Positions 1 to 9,644 of a stretch of DNA of 64,000 bases are shown here, piece by piece (position 1 is the first letter of the stretch; every line of letters begins with the position of its first letter). The stretch spans positions 139,352 to 203,351 of the forward strand of contig JAUJYN010000063.1 of assembly GCA_030737835.1 (NCBI GenBank), in the 5' to 3' direction. The position numbers were made by a program, and so were the translations under genes. Below the pieces are notes generated by a model. That model had not been told where the DNA came from, ran no database searches, and saw nothing but the letters and a program-made list of their open reading frames with translations. The stretch comes from Acorus gramineus (Eukaryota > Streptophyta > Magnoliopsida > Acorales > Acoraceae).

Positions 1-264
1 TCGTTGCCGAACAACGATTTTTTTAAAATATCATATAACTCAACTCAATGGCATAGCATCATTACCCGAAGTAAATGCATTTTATTTTATGTTCGCCATG
101 GAAGTTGTGGTCATGAATGATGAGATCATGATTTATATAGTTGAGAAAGCACAACAATCATAAAGTTTGTAAAATATCTCAAATCACTAGAAGTGATTTG
201 CTATTAAACAAAAGCATAATTGAAGGGAAAAGGGTTGCAGAACAAACCCCTAACACAAGGAAAA

Positions 265-322
265 TGATTGTTATGTATTTGGTGCTTTAAAAATATGGTC
301 ACGTACCTGATGTACGATCAGA
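265..322 (+). pseudogene. Copia gag zinc-knuckle remnant
   Basis: One frame from 269 reads Cys-Tyr-x-Phe-Gly...Ile-Trp-Ser-Arg-Thr-stop-Cys. This resembles the copia gag knuckle C-x2-C-G-x3-H-W-S-R-T-C, with the second Cys and the His replaced and a stop before the last Cys. A Lys/Gly-rich stretch lies before it. The AT-rich DNA at 325-415, between this and the protease, has no recognisable coding content. The match is short and by eye. Confidence 0.5.
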
Positions 323-353
323 CTTTTATAATTTTTATAATTATAATTTTTCT

Positions 354-1661
354 TTGTTATCTAAAATTTATTATTTTTATATTTATCTTATTTATTTCAT
401 TTTTTTTTTTACAAGAATGGCTATGGTTGGTGACATTTGTCTAGCAGACAGCGCTACAACACATACGATCCTACGAAATAAACAATATTTCTCGACATTG
501 ACATTAATCAATGCAAATGTTAATACCATTTCTGGTACTACGAAATTAATTGAAGGCTCCGGAAGAGCAAATATAATATTACCAGGAGGTACAAAATTTT
601 GTATTAATGATGCATTATATTCAGCAAGATCCAGAAGAAATCTGCTAAGTTTTAAGGATATCCGTCTTAATGGATATCATATTGAGACTATCAATGAAAA
701 CAATATGGAGTATTTATGCATTACTTCAATTGTTTCAGGCCAAAAACATGTATTAGAGAAACTTCATGCTTTCTCATCTGGGTTGTATTATACAACCATA
801 AAAACAATCGAATCATATGCTGTAATGAACCAGAAGTTCTATGATTCAGATATTTTTACACTTTGGCATGATCGTCTCGGGCATCCAGGATCTACAATGA
901 TGCGTCGAATAATTGATAATTCATTTGGGCATTCGTTAAAGAACCAGAAGATTCTTTTACCTAATCACTATCAATGCACTTCGTGCTCACAAGGAAAATT
1001 GATAGTTAGACCATCCCCTACAAAAGTCAATGTTGAGTCACCAACATTTTTGCAAAGAATCCAAGGGGATATATGTGGCCCAATCCACCCCCCATGTGGA
1101 CCATTCAAGTATTTTATGGTATTGATAGACGCATCTGCTAGATGGTCGCATGTTTGTCTATTATCCACTCGGAATGCTGCATTTGCAAGACTACTTGCTC
1201 AGATAATCCGATTACAGTCTCATTTTTCGGATTATCCTATAAAGTCAATACGTCTTGATGGAGCTGGTGAATTCACATCGAAAACTTTTAACGACTATTG
1301 TATGTCGCATGGCATCGATGTTGAACACCCTGTTGCTCATGTGCACACCCAAAATGGATTAGCTGAATCATTTATTAAGCATCTTCAGCTAATTGCACGT
1401 CCTATGCTTTTGAGGACAAAATTACCCGTTTCAGCTTGGGGTCATGCTATATTGCATGCAGCAGCATTAGTTCGCCTTCGGCCAACTGCTTATCATCAAT
1501 ATTCCCCTTTACAGCTCGTACTGGGTCATCAACCAAATATTTCACATCTTCGAATTTTTGGTTGTGCTGTACAAGTTCCTATTGCCCCTACACAACGAAC
1601 TAAAATGGGCCCTCAACGTCGATTGGGAATTTATGTAGGCTTTGATTCTCCTCTATTATAA
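354..1661 (+). pseudogene. Copia pol part 1: protease, GAG-pre-integrase, integrase core
   Basis: The first ~22 codons (Tyr/Ile/Phe-rich) are probably not native; homology begins near 418. An aspartic protease active-site motif reads ADSATTH (residues 32-38), with Ser in the usual Gly position of D-S/T-G, as is common in copia. The GAG-pre-integrase motif LWHDRLGHPG is near residue 169 and a Cys pair TSCSQG near 209. The integrase core shows GDICGPI, FMVLIDAS, RLDGAGEFTS and a downstream Asn-Gly-x-Ala-Glu. In vivo it would cut the polyprotein and insert cDNA. The frame ends at 1659-1661 and homology continues 15 bp later in another frame, so it is a frameshifted relic. Confidence 0.85.
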
Positions 1662-1675
1662 GATATCTTGAACCA

Positions 1676-1915
1676 TTGACAGGGGATGTTTTTACCGCTC
1701 GATTTGCGGATTGTCATTTTGATGAGACAATATTCCCGTCATTAGGGGGAGAAAATCCGTCGCCAGAAGAACGACGTGAACTTACATGGAAAACTCCATC
1801 TTTGTCTCATCTTGATCCTCGCACTAATCAATGTGAAACTGAAGTGCAAAGAATCACCATCTTCAAAGAATTGCGCATCAATTGCCAGATGCATTCAATG
1901 ATGCAGCAAAAGTGA
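1676..1915 (+). pseudogene. Copia pol part 2: integrase C-terminal segment
   Basis: The start TGDVFTARFADCHFDE and the following FPSLGGE match the copia region after the integrase core, between the GKLGPR-type motif and the RT. It is in a different frame from both neighbours. The last ~11 codons overlap the start of the next frame, where the true continuation (PDAFNDA...SHIPAANTPAR) is read. It is only a fragment of the polyprotein, not a separate gene. Confidence 0.7.
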
Positions 1916-3453
1916 TGAAATCACATATTCCAGCTGCTAATACTCCAGCTCGAATTAATGTTCCAATAGGAAAAACTGCTAATATGCCGGCTAATGAATC
2001 AACAAAAACACGCCTGAAGCGTGGAAGACCTATAGGCTCAAAAGATTCAGCTCCCCGAAGGAGAAAAACAATGAAGAATAATTCTCTAGAAGAGTATGAA
2101 ACACTTGAAAGACCCACAATAATAACTCCTACAGAGGAAGAAGTCCCTGAAGTGACACAAGTCCCTGAAGAGACTGACGTCCCTGAAGTGACGCCCGTGC
2201 ATGAAGAACAAGTACATGGAAATGAAGAAATTTCCATAAATTATGCAAATTCACAAATATTGTGGGATCGAAAGCAAGTGCTTGTTGATGATATATTCTC
2301 ATTTGCAGTAGCTACAGAAATCATTTCAGATAATGATTTAGAACCACGTTCAGTGGATGAATGCAGACGAAAAAATTGTTGGCCACAATGGAAAGCTGCT
2401 ATTCAAACAGAATTGGATTCACTTGCAAAACACCAAGTATTTGGACCAGTAGTCCTAACCCCTGAAGGTGTTAAACCAGTAGGATGTAAATGGGTGTTTG
2501 CGAGAAAACGAAATGAAAGAAACGAGATTGTTAGATACAAAGCTCGTCTTGTGGCACAGGGTTTCCTGCAGAGACCTGGGATAGATTTTGAAGAGACATA
2601 TTCTCCTGTGATGGACACAATCACATTTCGGTATTTAATTAGTCTTGTAGTCTCAGAAGGACTTGACATGCAGCTAATGGATGTGGTTACTGCATATTTA
2701 TATGGAAAATTAGATACCGACATTTATATGAAAGTTCCTGAAGGACTAAAATTGCCTGAAGCAAAACCACGAAACATGTACTCAATCAAGCTAAGACGAT
2801 CCTTGTATGGGTTAAAGCAATCTGGACGAATGTGGTATAACCGTCTTAGTGAGTACTTAATAAAAGAAGGATATGTCAATGATCCAATATGCCCCTGTAT
2901 ATTTATTAAGAAAACGGAACTCGGATTTACCATTATTGCAGTATATGTTGATGATATTAATCTAATTGGGACTCCTGAAGAGCTCGAAAAGGCTTCCGAA
3001 TATCTGAAAAAGGAGTTTGAAATGAAAGATCTTGGAAAAACAAGATATTGTCTCGGCTTGCAAATTGAGCAAAGTTCAAATGGGATACTTGTTCATCAAA
3101 CAACATATGTTGAAAAAATCCTGAAGCGTTTTAATATGGACAAATGTCATCCATTAAGTACTCCAATGGTAGTAAGGTTACTTGACCCAAAGAAGGACCC
3201 TTTTCGTCCAAAAGAAGATACTGAAAATCTTCTTGGTCCTGAAGTACCATATCTTAGTGCAATTGGTGCCTTATTATATTTGGCCCAATGCACTAGACCT
3301 GACATTGCATTTTCAGTTAATTTATTGGCCAGATTTAGCTCTGCACCAACTCGAAGGCATTGGAATGGTGTGAAGCACATTTTTCGTTATCTCGTGGAAC
3401 GTCAGACATGGGTCTATTCTATGCAAAGGATTCCAATAATGGTGCACAACTAA
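1882..3453 (+). pseudogene. Copia pol part 3: linker and reverse transcriptase
   Basis: The N-terminal linker has a basic KRGRPIGSKD motif, repeated acidic VPEVT/VPEET units around residues 84-110, then a copia RT. The RT shows KWVFARKRNE, YKARLVAQGF, the ETYSPV motif, SLYGLKQSGRMWY and catalytic YVDD near residue 355. It would synthesise cDNA from element RNA in virus-like particles. The RT core looks undamaged. A frame change near 3395 (after FRYLV) moves the RNase H into another frame, and the last ~20 codons here are out-of-frame sequence. Confidence 0.88.
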
Positions 3454-3953
3454 AGGGTTATGCAGATTCAGGATATCTTTCAGATCCTCACAAGGCTCGC
3501 TCACAAACAGGCTATGTATTCACTTGCGGTGGCACAGCAATCTCTTGGCGATCTACGAAACAGACTTTGGTCGCCACGTCTTCTAACCACTCTGAGATTC
3601 TTGCACTCCACGAAGCAAGCCGGGAATGCGTGTGGATAAGGTCTTTGGTTCATCATATTCGTACTGCATGCGGACTATCTCTCATTACAGATGTTCCAAC
3701 AACTATATATGAAGACAATGCAGCATGCATTGCTCAAATCAAAGGGGGATATATCAAGGGTGATAGAACAAAGCATATTTCTCCAAAATTCTTTTACACT
3801 CATGAGCTCCAGCAGAGACATGAAATTGATGTTCAACAAATTCAGTCAAAGGACAATCTTGCAGATTTGTTTACTAAAGCTTTGTCGACATCAACATTCA
3901 AGAAGCTGGTGTATGAAATCGGGATGCGACGAGTTTGCGACCAAAATTCTTGA
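3360..3953 (+). pseudogene. Copia pol part 4: RNase H
   Basis: The first ~12 codons are a shadow of the RT frame. From near 3396 the sequence is copia RNase H: GYADSGYLSD (first catalytic Asp), SRSQTGYVF-like AlaArgSerGlnThrGly, SWRSTKQ, then SSNHSEILAL (catalytic Glu), YEDNAACI (Asp) and the DLFTKAL C-terminal motif. It would degrade the RNA strand of the cDNA hybrid. The catalytic acids are present, but the domain lies in a different frame from the RT and depends on the broken upstream polyprotein. Confidence 0.87.
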
Positions 3954-4002
3954 AATCTTGTACTTATGAGGGGGAGTAATTTTTGATGACATTTTGCGAA
4001 CT

Positions 4003-4171
4003 GTACTCTTTTTCCTTCGCCTAGGTTTTGTCCCATTGGGTTTTCCTGGCAAGGTTTTAATGAGGCAGTGTCAAACGCATACACTATTATACGATTAAGT
4101 TACATTGTACTCTTTTTCCTTCGCTTTGGTTTTTTCCCATTGGGTTTTCCAAGCAAGGTTTTAATGAGGCA
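4003..4171 (+). repeat. Duplicated ~65-bp post-pol motif of the copia element
   Basis: Two direct copies (4003-4067 and 4107-4171, period 104 bp) share the order GTACTCTTTTTCCTTCGC, a T-rich run, CCCATTGGGTTTTCC, then AAGGTTTTAATGAGGCA. They lie between the RNase H stop and the polypurine tract. Such motifs are common upstream of the PPT in plant copia elements, so this is element sequence, not host DNA. CCCATTGGG and the following GGTTTTCC could form local secondary structure. Confidence 0.75.
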
Positions 4172-4195
4172 ATTTTCTTAGCGTGGTGGTCATCC

Positions 4196-4204
4196 AAGGG
4201 GGAG
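4196..4204 (+). other. Copia polypurine tract
   Basis: AAGGGGGAG abuts the LTR start TGTTGTGAAT, the usual plus-strand priming site. A similar GAGGGGGAG at 3968-3976 is upstream but not followed by LTR termini. Confidence 0.75.
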
Positions 4205-4512
4205 TGTTGTGAATATGGTGGATAACCACCACTTCTCTAACCATAACCTCCCTCCCCTCATTCAACTCCATAACCTCCCCCACTCTTCTATTCCATAACA
4301 CTCCCATTATTGCCCCACTATCTCCCCCTCACCTCTATAGACTTGTAACTACTCACCTTTGGGATTCCTCTATGCACCCTATAAATAGAGGGGTTCTCTC
4401 TTGTATTCAACCAACAAATAGTGAATAAGAATCTCTCTCTACTTCTCTTCTATATGCTTGTGTGTTTTGTTTATATACTTTTTATATATCATATTCTATT
4501 TAGTTTACAACA
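4205..4512 (+). repeat. Copia 3' LTR (308 bp)
   Basis: It begins TGTTGTGAAT directly after the polypurine tract and ends TTTACAACA, giving TGTTG...CAACA inverted termini. It is pyrimidine-rich and holds a TATA box at 4380. The length is normal for a small copia LTR. The partner LTR is outside the window, so insertion age cannot be judged. Confidence 0.8.
4380..4388 (+). promoter_or_regulatory. Copia LTR TATA box
   Basis: TATAAATAG lies about 175 bp into the LTR, a canonical plant TATA box. Transcription would start about 30 bp downstream, near the GTTCTCTCTTG stretch. In a 3' LTR this promoter would fire outward, into the DNA upstream of the FRS gene. Confidence 0.65.
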
Positions 4513-5460
4513 GTTTTATCATTCTATTAGAAAAAATTTGTAATAAAACATTAATTATTATTGAGCTTTCTAAACTGGTATTCTGATACTATATTTGAAC
4601 ATATTTTTGTACAATTCAAAAGAAGTGAATGAATTACTAAAACAACATTCAAAACAATAAACACTAACATATAATATTAAAAGTAAACAAAAATCTAAAC
4701 AATATAACAATGAACTAAAAGGGAGAGCTCGTGGTTATTTGTGTCACAAAGTAAATAATAAACTTATACTTGTAAGTTGATAAATAAGAAATAAAATTAT
4801 GGGTCAACTAATACTAATAATCATGTAATATATGAGCATATATTAATAAAATAGTCGAGTCTTGGGTCCAACAGGTCGGGACGGGTTGGATCCGAATCCA
4901 ATCCGTTTGTATATTTGAGCCCACCGGGTCGGATCCAAATCGGATCGGGTATATTACACGTGTAAGACAGGCCTACCTAGCAGCCATAGCAAGTATAAGG
5001 ATAATGGAAATTATTAGGTCGCCTGCATGAAATAAAATCACCCGGGGATATATGTTGACAAAATGTCTTTGTGACATTTCTTTTGAGAATTTTTTTAAAA
5101 TGTCTATGCTAGAAGGCATTTGTAACATATTTTATAAAACTTGTTTTACATGTGCACGAGGAGGCCTTAACTTTTTTTTACAGAACTCTCTAGTTATCCA
5201 TATATTATTCCACACATGTTAATTAAATGACAAACTGATTATCACATTACACAATCCATTGCACAATGTTGCATGAGGATTTTTTTTTTCTTTTTCCCTC
5301 CAAAACGTGACTGATTTGAATTCATAGCACAGCTGTCTAAGTTGGTTCTGTTGCACAATGTTCATTTAATTCGGATATAACAACTGCACAAATGGTACTG
5401 AAGCCCTTGGTAATTGAATCATGAAGTGGTCAAAGTTCCTTATCTACGTGACTCATCACT
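4513..5460. other. AT-rich intergenic DNA, no gene seen
   Basis: No convincing coding frame. There is a GC-richer stretch at 4860-4965 with repeated GGATCC/GGATCG words, an ACACGTGT G-box-like palindrome at 4956-4963, and a repeated AAAATGTCT word around 5060-5105. It separates the copia LTR from the FRS leader and may hold upstream control sequence of that gene. Confidence 0.5.
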
Positions 5461-5466
5461 GTTAAA

Positions 5467-5505
5467 TGTGTGTGTGTGTACACACACACACACACACACA
5501 CACAC
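5467..5505. repeat. (TG)n-(CA)n microsatellite
   Basis: About 6 TG units are followed directly by about 13 AC/CA units, so the array is self-complementary around TGTACA and could form a hairpin. Confidence 0.9.
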
Positions 5506-5539
5506 GAGTGATTACCTACGGTCGGTGTGATTTTTCCAT

Positions 5540-6069
5540 TTCGTGCGGTTTCTCATCTGGGTCGTCCGATTGAGTATCCACCGATCGGACGAGCCGTTTT
5601 TAAAAAAAAAAAAAAATTGCCTCACTGAAGGTTCTCTTCGAGGGACCAAAAAAAAATTACAAAAAAAAACCTCTGAGAAGTCAAAACCCTCAAAGACCCC
5701 GTCCCTCTCCCTGTTCACTCTGTCTCTCATTCTCTCTCCTTTTCATTTTTTCAACAGTTTCTTCAGATCTGGAGCTGAAGCCCCTCCCTCGTCACCTCCT
5801 GTGTCCAACGGCACCACGAGCTGAATCCCCTCCCTCGTCACCTGCTACGCCCAACTCCCCCTCCCGCGACCTCTCCCACCCACGGCACCACCTCTCTCTC
5901 CCTTCCCCTGTCCATCACACCTCCTCTCCCCGCCCGGCATCCCCTTCATTTCTCCCACCCCAAGAAGGCACCCGTCCTAGCCCGACATATCATTCCCTTC
6001 CTCCACCCCTCGAAGGCACCCGTCCCAGCCCCGGCATCCCCTTCACCGGCATCGACACTCCTATCTACA
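5540..6069 (+). promoter_or_regulatory. Probable 5' leader (first non-coding exon) of the FRS gene
   Basis: It is strongly pyrimidine-rich (CTCTCCCT, TCTCTCATTCTCTCTCC, then CCCTCCC repeats), as is usual for plant 5' leaders. It ends at ACA|GTAAGA, a good splice donor. No clear TATA box was fixed and the transcription start is unknown. Short open frames here (e.g. 5543-5824) look like chance. The leader role is inferred from the donor and the matching acceptor at 6976. Confidence 0.45.
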
Positions 6070-6070
6070 G

Positions 6071-6159
6071 TAAGATTTTATTTTACCTTCTTTGATTTAC
6101 ATTGATGACTTAGGGTTTAGGGTATTCATTTTTTTTAAGGGTTTCCAAGTTTGTGTTTT
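6071..6159 (+). repeat. Intron direct repeat, copy 1
   Basis: About 90 bp running from TAAGATTTTATTTT through the telo-box TTAGGGTTTAGGG (6110-6122) to GGGTTTCCAAGTTT. A near-identical copy is at 6525-6617. Confidence 0.85.
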
Positions 6160-6524
6160 TTTTTTTCTTTAAGGGTTCCTATGTTCTGTTCATAAAGGGT
6201 TTGTAATTTTTCTTCTACTGATTTAGTACGTAATCTGTCTAAAATCATTCATTAATTCTTGTTGAAAATGCTTTTAATATGATTAATAATTAATGCACGA
6301 ATTATAATTTATTCATGATTTAAATGGGGATTATACTTTTGTTGAGAAATGCACGTTTAATGCATGAATTAATCAATAATGTGTCGCATTCCATAGCAAC
6401 GAATTAATCACCACCCATTTAACTATGCATTACCTGGTCATTATGTTAAATTATTGTAGGATGGTTCAATTTGTTGTTATTGAATATTTATTTTACGGTA
6501 AGATTTTATTTTACCTGTCTACGC

Positions 6525-6617
6525 TAAGATTTTATTTTCCCTTCTTTGATTTACATTGATGACTTAGGGTTTAGGGTATTCATTTTTTTTAAGGGTTTCC
6601 AAGTTTTGTGTTTTTTT
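6525..6617 (+). repeat. Intron direct repeat, copy 2
   Basis: Near-identical to 6071-6159 and offset by about 454 bp. It has the second telo-box at 6564-6576. A third partial copy of the first ~18 bases precedes it at 6498-6516. Confidence 0.85.
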
Positions 6618-6981
6618 CAACCAACCAATGTTGGTAAGGTGGGTGGCTGATTTTTGAAGGTGATGGACATGTGAAAAAGATTAGGTCGTATTGGTAATGA
6701 TTAACACAAGACAATATTATATGACACTTTCAATTAAGAAAATGAGACTCATGATAATTGAACATTATTATTTCATCAACTATAAAAAAACTTATTTTCA
6801 TGCATGCGTAATCACATTGAATATTTTAGACAGTGATCATGCATAGTTATTGAACACTTGAATACCCTTTTGGTAATAGCCTTACAACGGATCACATAAA
6901 ATTGTTTGATGGAATGGCTTATGAGTATTGTTTGATGGTGGGTGAATTATTTCTTTTATTTGTTGTCATATTACAGTAAAA

Positions 6982-8523
6982 ATGTTTAGTGGAGATGACG
7001 ATACACTTGAAGAAACTGTTCAGAATTTAGAATCATTGTATGGTGATCATAGCGGTATTTGGATTCCGGACGTAGATGAACAATGTAAACCATTAATGGG
7101 AATGCCTTTCGATTCTCTTGAAGAAGCAGAAAAGTTCTATGTGAATTATGCAAAAATTTCAGGCTTTTCTGTTCGAAAGTCATCAACAAAATATCGTAAT
7201 AATGATGGTGCAAAAGAACTTTATTTGAGAGATTTTGTCTGTTCCAAAGAAGGATTTAAAAAATCTTCGACTATAAAACAAACCCGAGGACATGTGCGAT
7301 TAGGTTGCAAGGCTAAAATCAGTTTAATGAAAGATGGTGAAAGATGGAAGGTGCACAGTCTTGTTGAAGGTCATTCCCATGTTTTGTGTACTCCCAGAAA
7401 AACACACCTCTTGAGATCGCATAGAGAAGTAACAAATGCTCAAAAATCTTTGATTGACACATTTAGAGGAGCCAATGTCAGCACTGCACAGACCATGTCT
7501 ATTTTGGGTATGGATTCAGGAGGGTATGAAGAGGTTGGATGTACGGAGAGAGACATTCGAAACTACATAGGCAAAAATCGAAATGAATTGAAGGATTATG
7601 ATGCAGAATTATTTCCGAACCACTTTAAAGAAAAATCTGAAATGAATCCATCTTGTTATTTTGCGTATAAAGTGGATAAAGATAACAAGTTGACACACTG
7701 TTTTTGGGCCGATGGGGGTGCAAGAAAGGCCTATGGTCATTTTGGAGATGTAGTTGTATTTGACACAACTTATAGCACAAACAAGTATTCTCTAATATGT
7801 GCACCTTTTACTGGAGTGAATCATCATTTTCAATCCATTAATTTTGGTTGTGGCTTGTTAAATGATGAGAAGATTGATTCATTTATGTGGCTTTTTGAAA
7901 AATGGCTGGACGCAATGGGAAATAGTCCTCCAAAAGCATTCATCACTGATCAAGATCCTGCAATTGGGGCTGCAATTGCACATTTGTTCCCTCAGGTGCC
8001 TCACAGATTTTGCATTTGGCACATAATGAAGAAGGTAACAGAGAAAGTCAGCCCAGTTTCTTATAGAAGTGAATTTTTAGAGCCCTTCAAAGCATGCGTA
8101 TATGGCTCAGAAACTTCAGATGAGTTTGAAGAAAAGTGGTGGGGGATAATCAGAAAATTCAAGTTAGAGCAGAATGAATGGTTGGCAACAATGTTTCTTA
8201 TCCGTGAAAAGTGGATTCCATTATATTTTAAAGACATTTTCATGGCAGGAATGAAGAGTAGTCAACGAAGTGAATCTCAAAATTCTGTTTTTGATAAATA
8301 CTTCAATAAAAATAACAGTCTCATTGAGTTCATTCATCTTTTTGAAAGGGCATTAGAGCGTCAAAGGTACAATGAACTAGTGGCTGATCATGGGACATTT
8401 GATAAAAGTCCAGAACTTGCAACAAATTATGCTATTGAATCTCAAATGGCCAAAAGATATACTCAAAAAAATTTTACATGTTCCAAAAGGAAGTTATATC
8501 TTCTATGCAGTGTGGATCGATGA
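6982..8523 (+). CDS. FRS gene, N-terminal reading frame (FAR1 DBD + MULE domain)
   Basis: The frame is open for 513 codons, but the last ~17 (after YTQK) are out-of-frame reading past the A7 run. The true family sequence changes to the other frame at 8465-8471. An acidic N-terminus (residues 4-34) precedes the DNA-binding domain. The start is the first ATG after the predicted acceptor and is followed at once by family-like sequence. The FCIWHIMKKV motif at ~343-352 is typical of FRS proteins. Confidence 0.85.
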   Translation: MFSGDDDTLEETVQNLESLYGDHSGIWIPDVDEQCKPLMGMPFDSLEEAEKFYVNYAKISGFSVRKSSTKYRNNDGAKELYLRDFVCSKEGFKKSSTIKQTRGHVRLGCKAKISLMKDGERWKVHSLVEGHSHVLCTPRKTHLLRSHREVTNAQKSLIDTFRGANVSTAQTMSILGMDSGGYEEVGCTERDIRNYIGKNRNELKDYDAELFPNHFKEKSEMNPSCYFAYKVDKDNKLTHCFWADGGARKAYGHFGDVVVFDTTYSTNKYSLICAPFTGVNHHFQSINFGCGLLNDEKIDSFMWLFEKWLDAMGNSPPKAFITDQDPAIGAAIAHLFPQVPHRFCIWHIMKKVTEKVSPVSYRSEFLEPFKACVYGSETSDEFEEKWWGIIRKFKLEQNEWLATMFLIREKWIPLYFKDIFMAGMKSSQRSESQNSVFDKYFNKNNSLIEFIHLFERALERQRYNELVADHGTFDKSPELATNYAIESQMAKRYTQKNFTCSKRKLYLLCSVDR

Positions 8524-9592
8524 TGAAATTTGAAGAAGATGTTCAAGTGCATATTGTTAAAAGGTTGGGGATGGGGGATTCATCTAATTATCGTGAAGTT
8601 TCATTTAATCCCTCATCTCAAGCAATTAATTGCTCGTGCAAGAAGTTTGAGAATGAAGGCATTCCATGTTCTCATATAATTGTTGTTTTGAGAAACAATT
8701 TCATCGATTGCTTACCTGAAAATCTCATCCTTGAAAGATGGACTACCACAGCCAAATCGAGGTCAGTATATGATAAGGATGGAGTAGAACTTCAAGCACA
8801 GAGAACATCAGGTCAGTCAAGTGGCAGGAAGAATATTGAGATCGTGCGTGGTTTTGCAGAATGTTTGAATGATGCTCCTGTTGAAGTGTGCAACGTAGCA
8901 AAAGATATGTTGGTTGAATTGCAGAAAATCAAGGCCTCGCACACTACAAGTGGCAGTAACAACCCACCACAATGCACGAGCATGTCAATTCCTTCGATTG
9001 TGAATGTCCATCCCCCGAATATTTCAAAACCCAAAGGCAGTGGAAAAAGATTGAAAGGGGGTAAGGAAATAGCGATGGAAGAGATGGGTAAGAGACGAAC
9101 TTGTAGTGTATGCGGTAAAAAGGATAAACACAATGCACGTACTTGTCCCAAATTGAAAGAAATGTAAGTCTACAATCCACTTTGTCGGATAACATTAATT
9201 TATTGCATATTTTCTTAGTGATATATGATGGTATGTGATTATTTCAGGTTATCACAAAATACTCAAGATAATTCTATTTCATTAAATGAAACTCCCGCTT
9301 CTAACATTTGCACCTCCAAGCGCATGGTAAACAATTTTGTCAATGTGTCACTCCGTTTGGTCATTTGTTCTATGAGTTTTATCTAATACTTGCTTCAATT
9401 TTAATCATTGCAGACTATAGATAATGAACGGTGGAATACCTTTCGGAGGCTAAGCTTTGATCTTAACACTGGTATAGTTGTAATGAAAAGCAATATGATA
9501 TTATCTTGTCTTCAATGCACTTCAACATGCAGGTCTTGATCACATTTATGGTTTTCATCTGTAATGCAGATCATGGGAGTTCAAATATCTAA
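6982..9592 (+). CDS. FAR1-RELATED SEQUENCE-like protein (MULE-derived transcription factor), one frameshift
   Basis: FAR1/FHY3-family proteins are domesticated Mutator-like transposases that bind DNA and regulate transcription in the nucleus. Reading from ATG 6982 gives a FAR1 DNA-binding domain (residues ~50-137; C87, C109, H131, H133), a MULE transposase domain (~256-350) with Asp in FDTTY (261), ITDQDPA (323/325) and Glu in RSES (431). After a frame change in the A7 run at 8465-8471 come a SWIM zinc finger (CSC...CSH, about 8630-8680) and a C-terminal knuckle CSVCGKKDKHNARTCP. The first exon can end at 9163, with further exons at 9248-9326, 9414-9471 and 9570-9592 (stop). No Mutator-type terminal inverted repeats were seen, favouring a host gene over an active transposon. 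The frameshift may be a pseudogene lesion or a homopolymer error. Confidence 0.82.
8472..9164 (+). CDS. FRS gene, C-terminal reading frame (SWIM zinc finger, zinc knuckle)
   Basis: The family sequence resumes as FYMFQKEVIS right after the A run. The SWIM motif INCSCKKFENEGIPCSHI is intact (C-x-C-x10-C-x-H). A Ser/Asn/Pro-rich linker follows, then a basic GKRLKGGKE stretch and a Cys/His knuckle. The simple frame ends at TAA 9165-9167. That TAA overlaps a perfect donor GTAAGT (9164-9169), so splicing into 9248 is more likely than termination. Confidence 0.8.
9248..9592 (+). CDS. FRS gene, three predicted small 3' exons (9248-9326, 9414-9471, 9570-9592)
   Basis: Introns 9164-9247 (GTAAGT...TTTCAG), 9327-9413 (GTAAAC...TTGCAG) and 9472-9569 (GTATAG...AATGCAG) all have GT-AG ends. 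Joining keeps one frame open through all three exons to TAA at 9590-9592. Exon lengths are 79, 58 and 23 nt. The middle exon encodes an Arg/Trp-containing segment (ERWNTFRRL). This is inferred from splice consensus and frame continuity; no transcript was available. Confidence 0.6.
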
Positions 9593-9644
9593 TAGTAGAT
9601 GAAAAAGTCCAGGACAACACGAGAATGGAATGCCTCTTTTGTGA

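Larger units (their letters stand above)
1..4512 (+). mobile_element. Ty1/copia LTR retrotransposon, 5'-truncated by the window, decayed
   Basis: Domain order gag zinc-knuckle remnant, protease, GAG-pre-integrase, integrase, reverse transcriptase, RNase H, then polypurine tract and LTR is diagnostic of Ty1/copia (integrase before RT). The protease start DSATTH and the RT motif YVDD are of the Tork/TNT1-like kind. The 5' LTR and most of gag are outside the window. Pol is spread over three frames, so the copy cannot make an intact polyprotein. It ends with TG...CA LTR termini at 4205 and 4512. The bases after the LTR (GTTTT) would be the target duplication, but the left copy is not visible. Confidence 0.9.
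6070..6976 (+). other. Probable 5'-UTR intron of the FRS gene
   Basis: It starts GTAAGATTTTATTTT and ends CATATTACAG, six bases before the ATG at 6982. It is AT-rich with many T runs, as is typical of plant introns. It contains an internal duplication (6071-6159 and 6525-6617), and another donor-like CGGTAAGA occurs at 6496-6503. The boundaries are predictions from consensus only. Confidence 0.6.

Noticed and set aside
5543..5824. Open frame upstream of the FRS gene
   Set aside because: It runs through A-runs and a pyrimidine-rich leader and encodes Lys- and Ser/Pro-rich noise with no domain. The region reads better as a 5' leader.
6982..9592. The FRS-like gene as an active Mutator-like transposon
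   Set aside because: No terminal inverted repeats or 9-bp target duplication were found around 5500-9650, and the 3' exon structure and C-terminal knuckle fit FRS host genes. The right flank is replaced by gypsy DNA, so this is not absolute.
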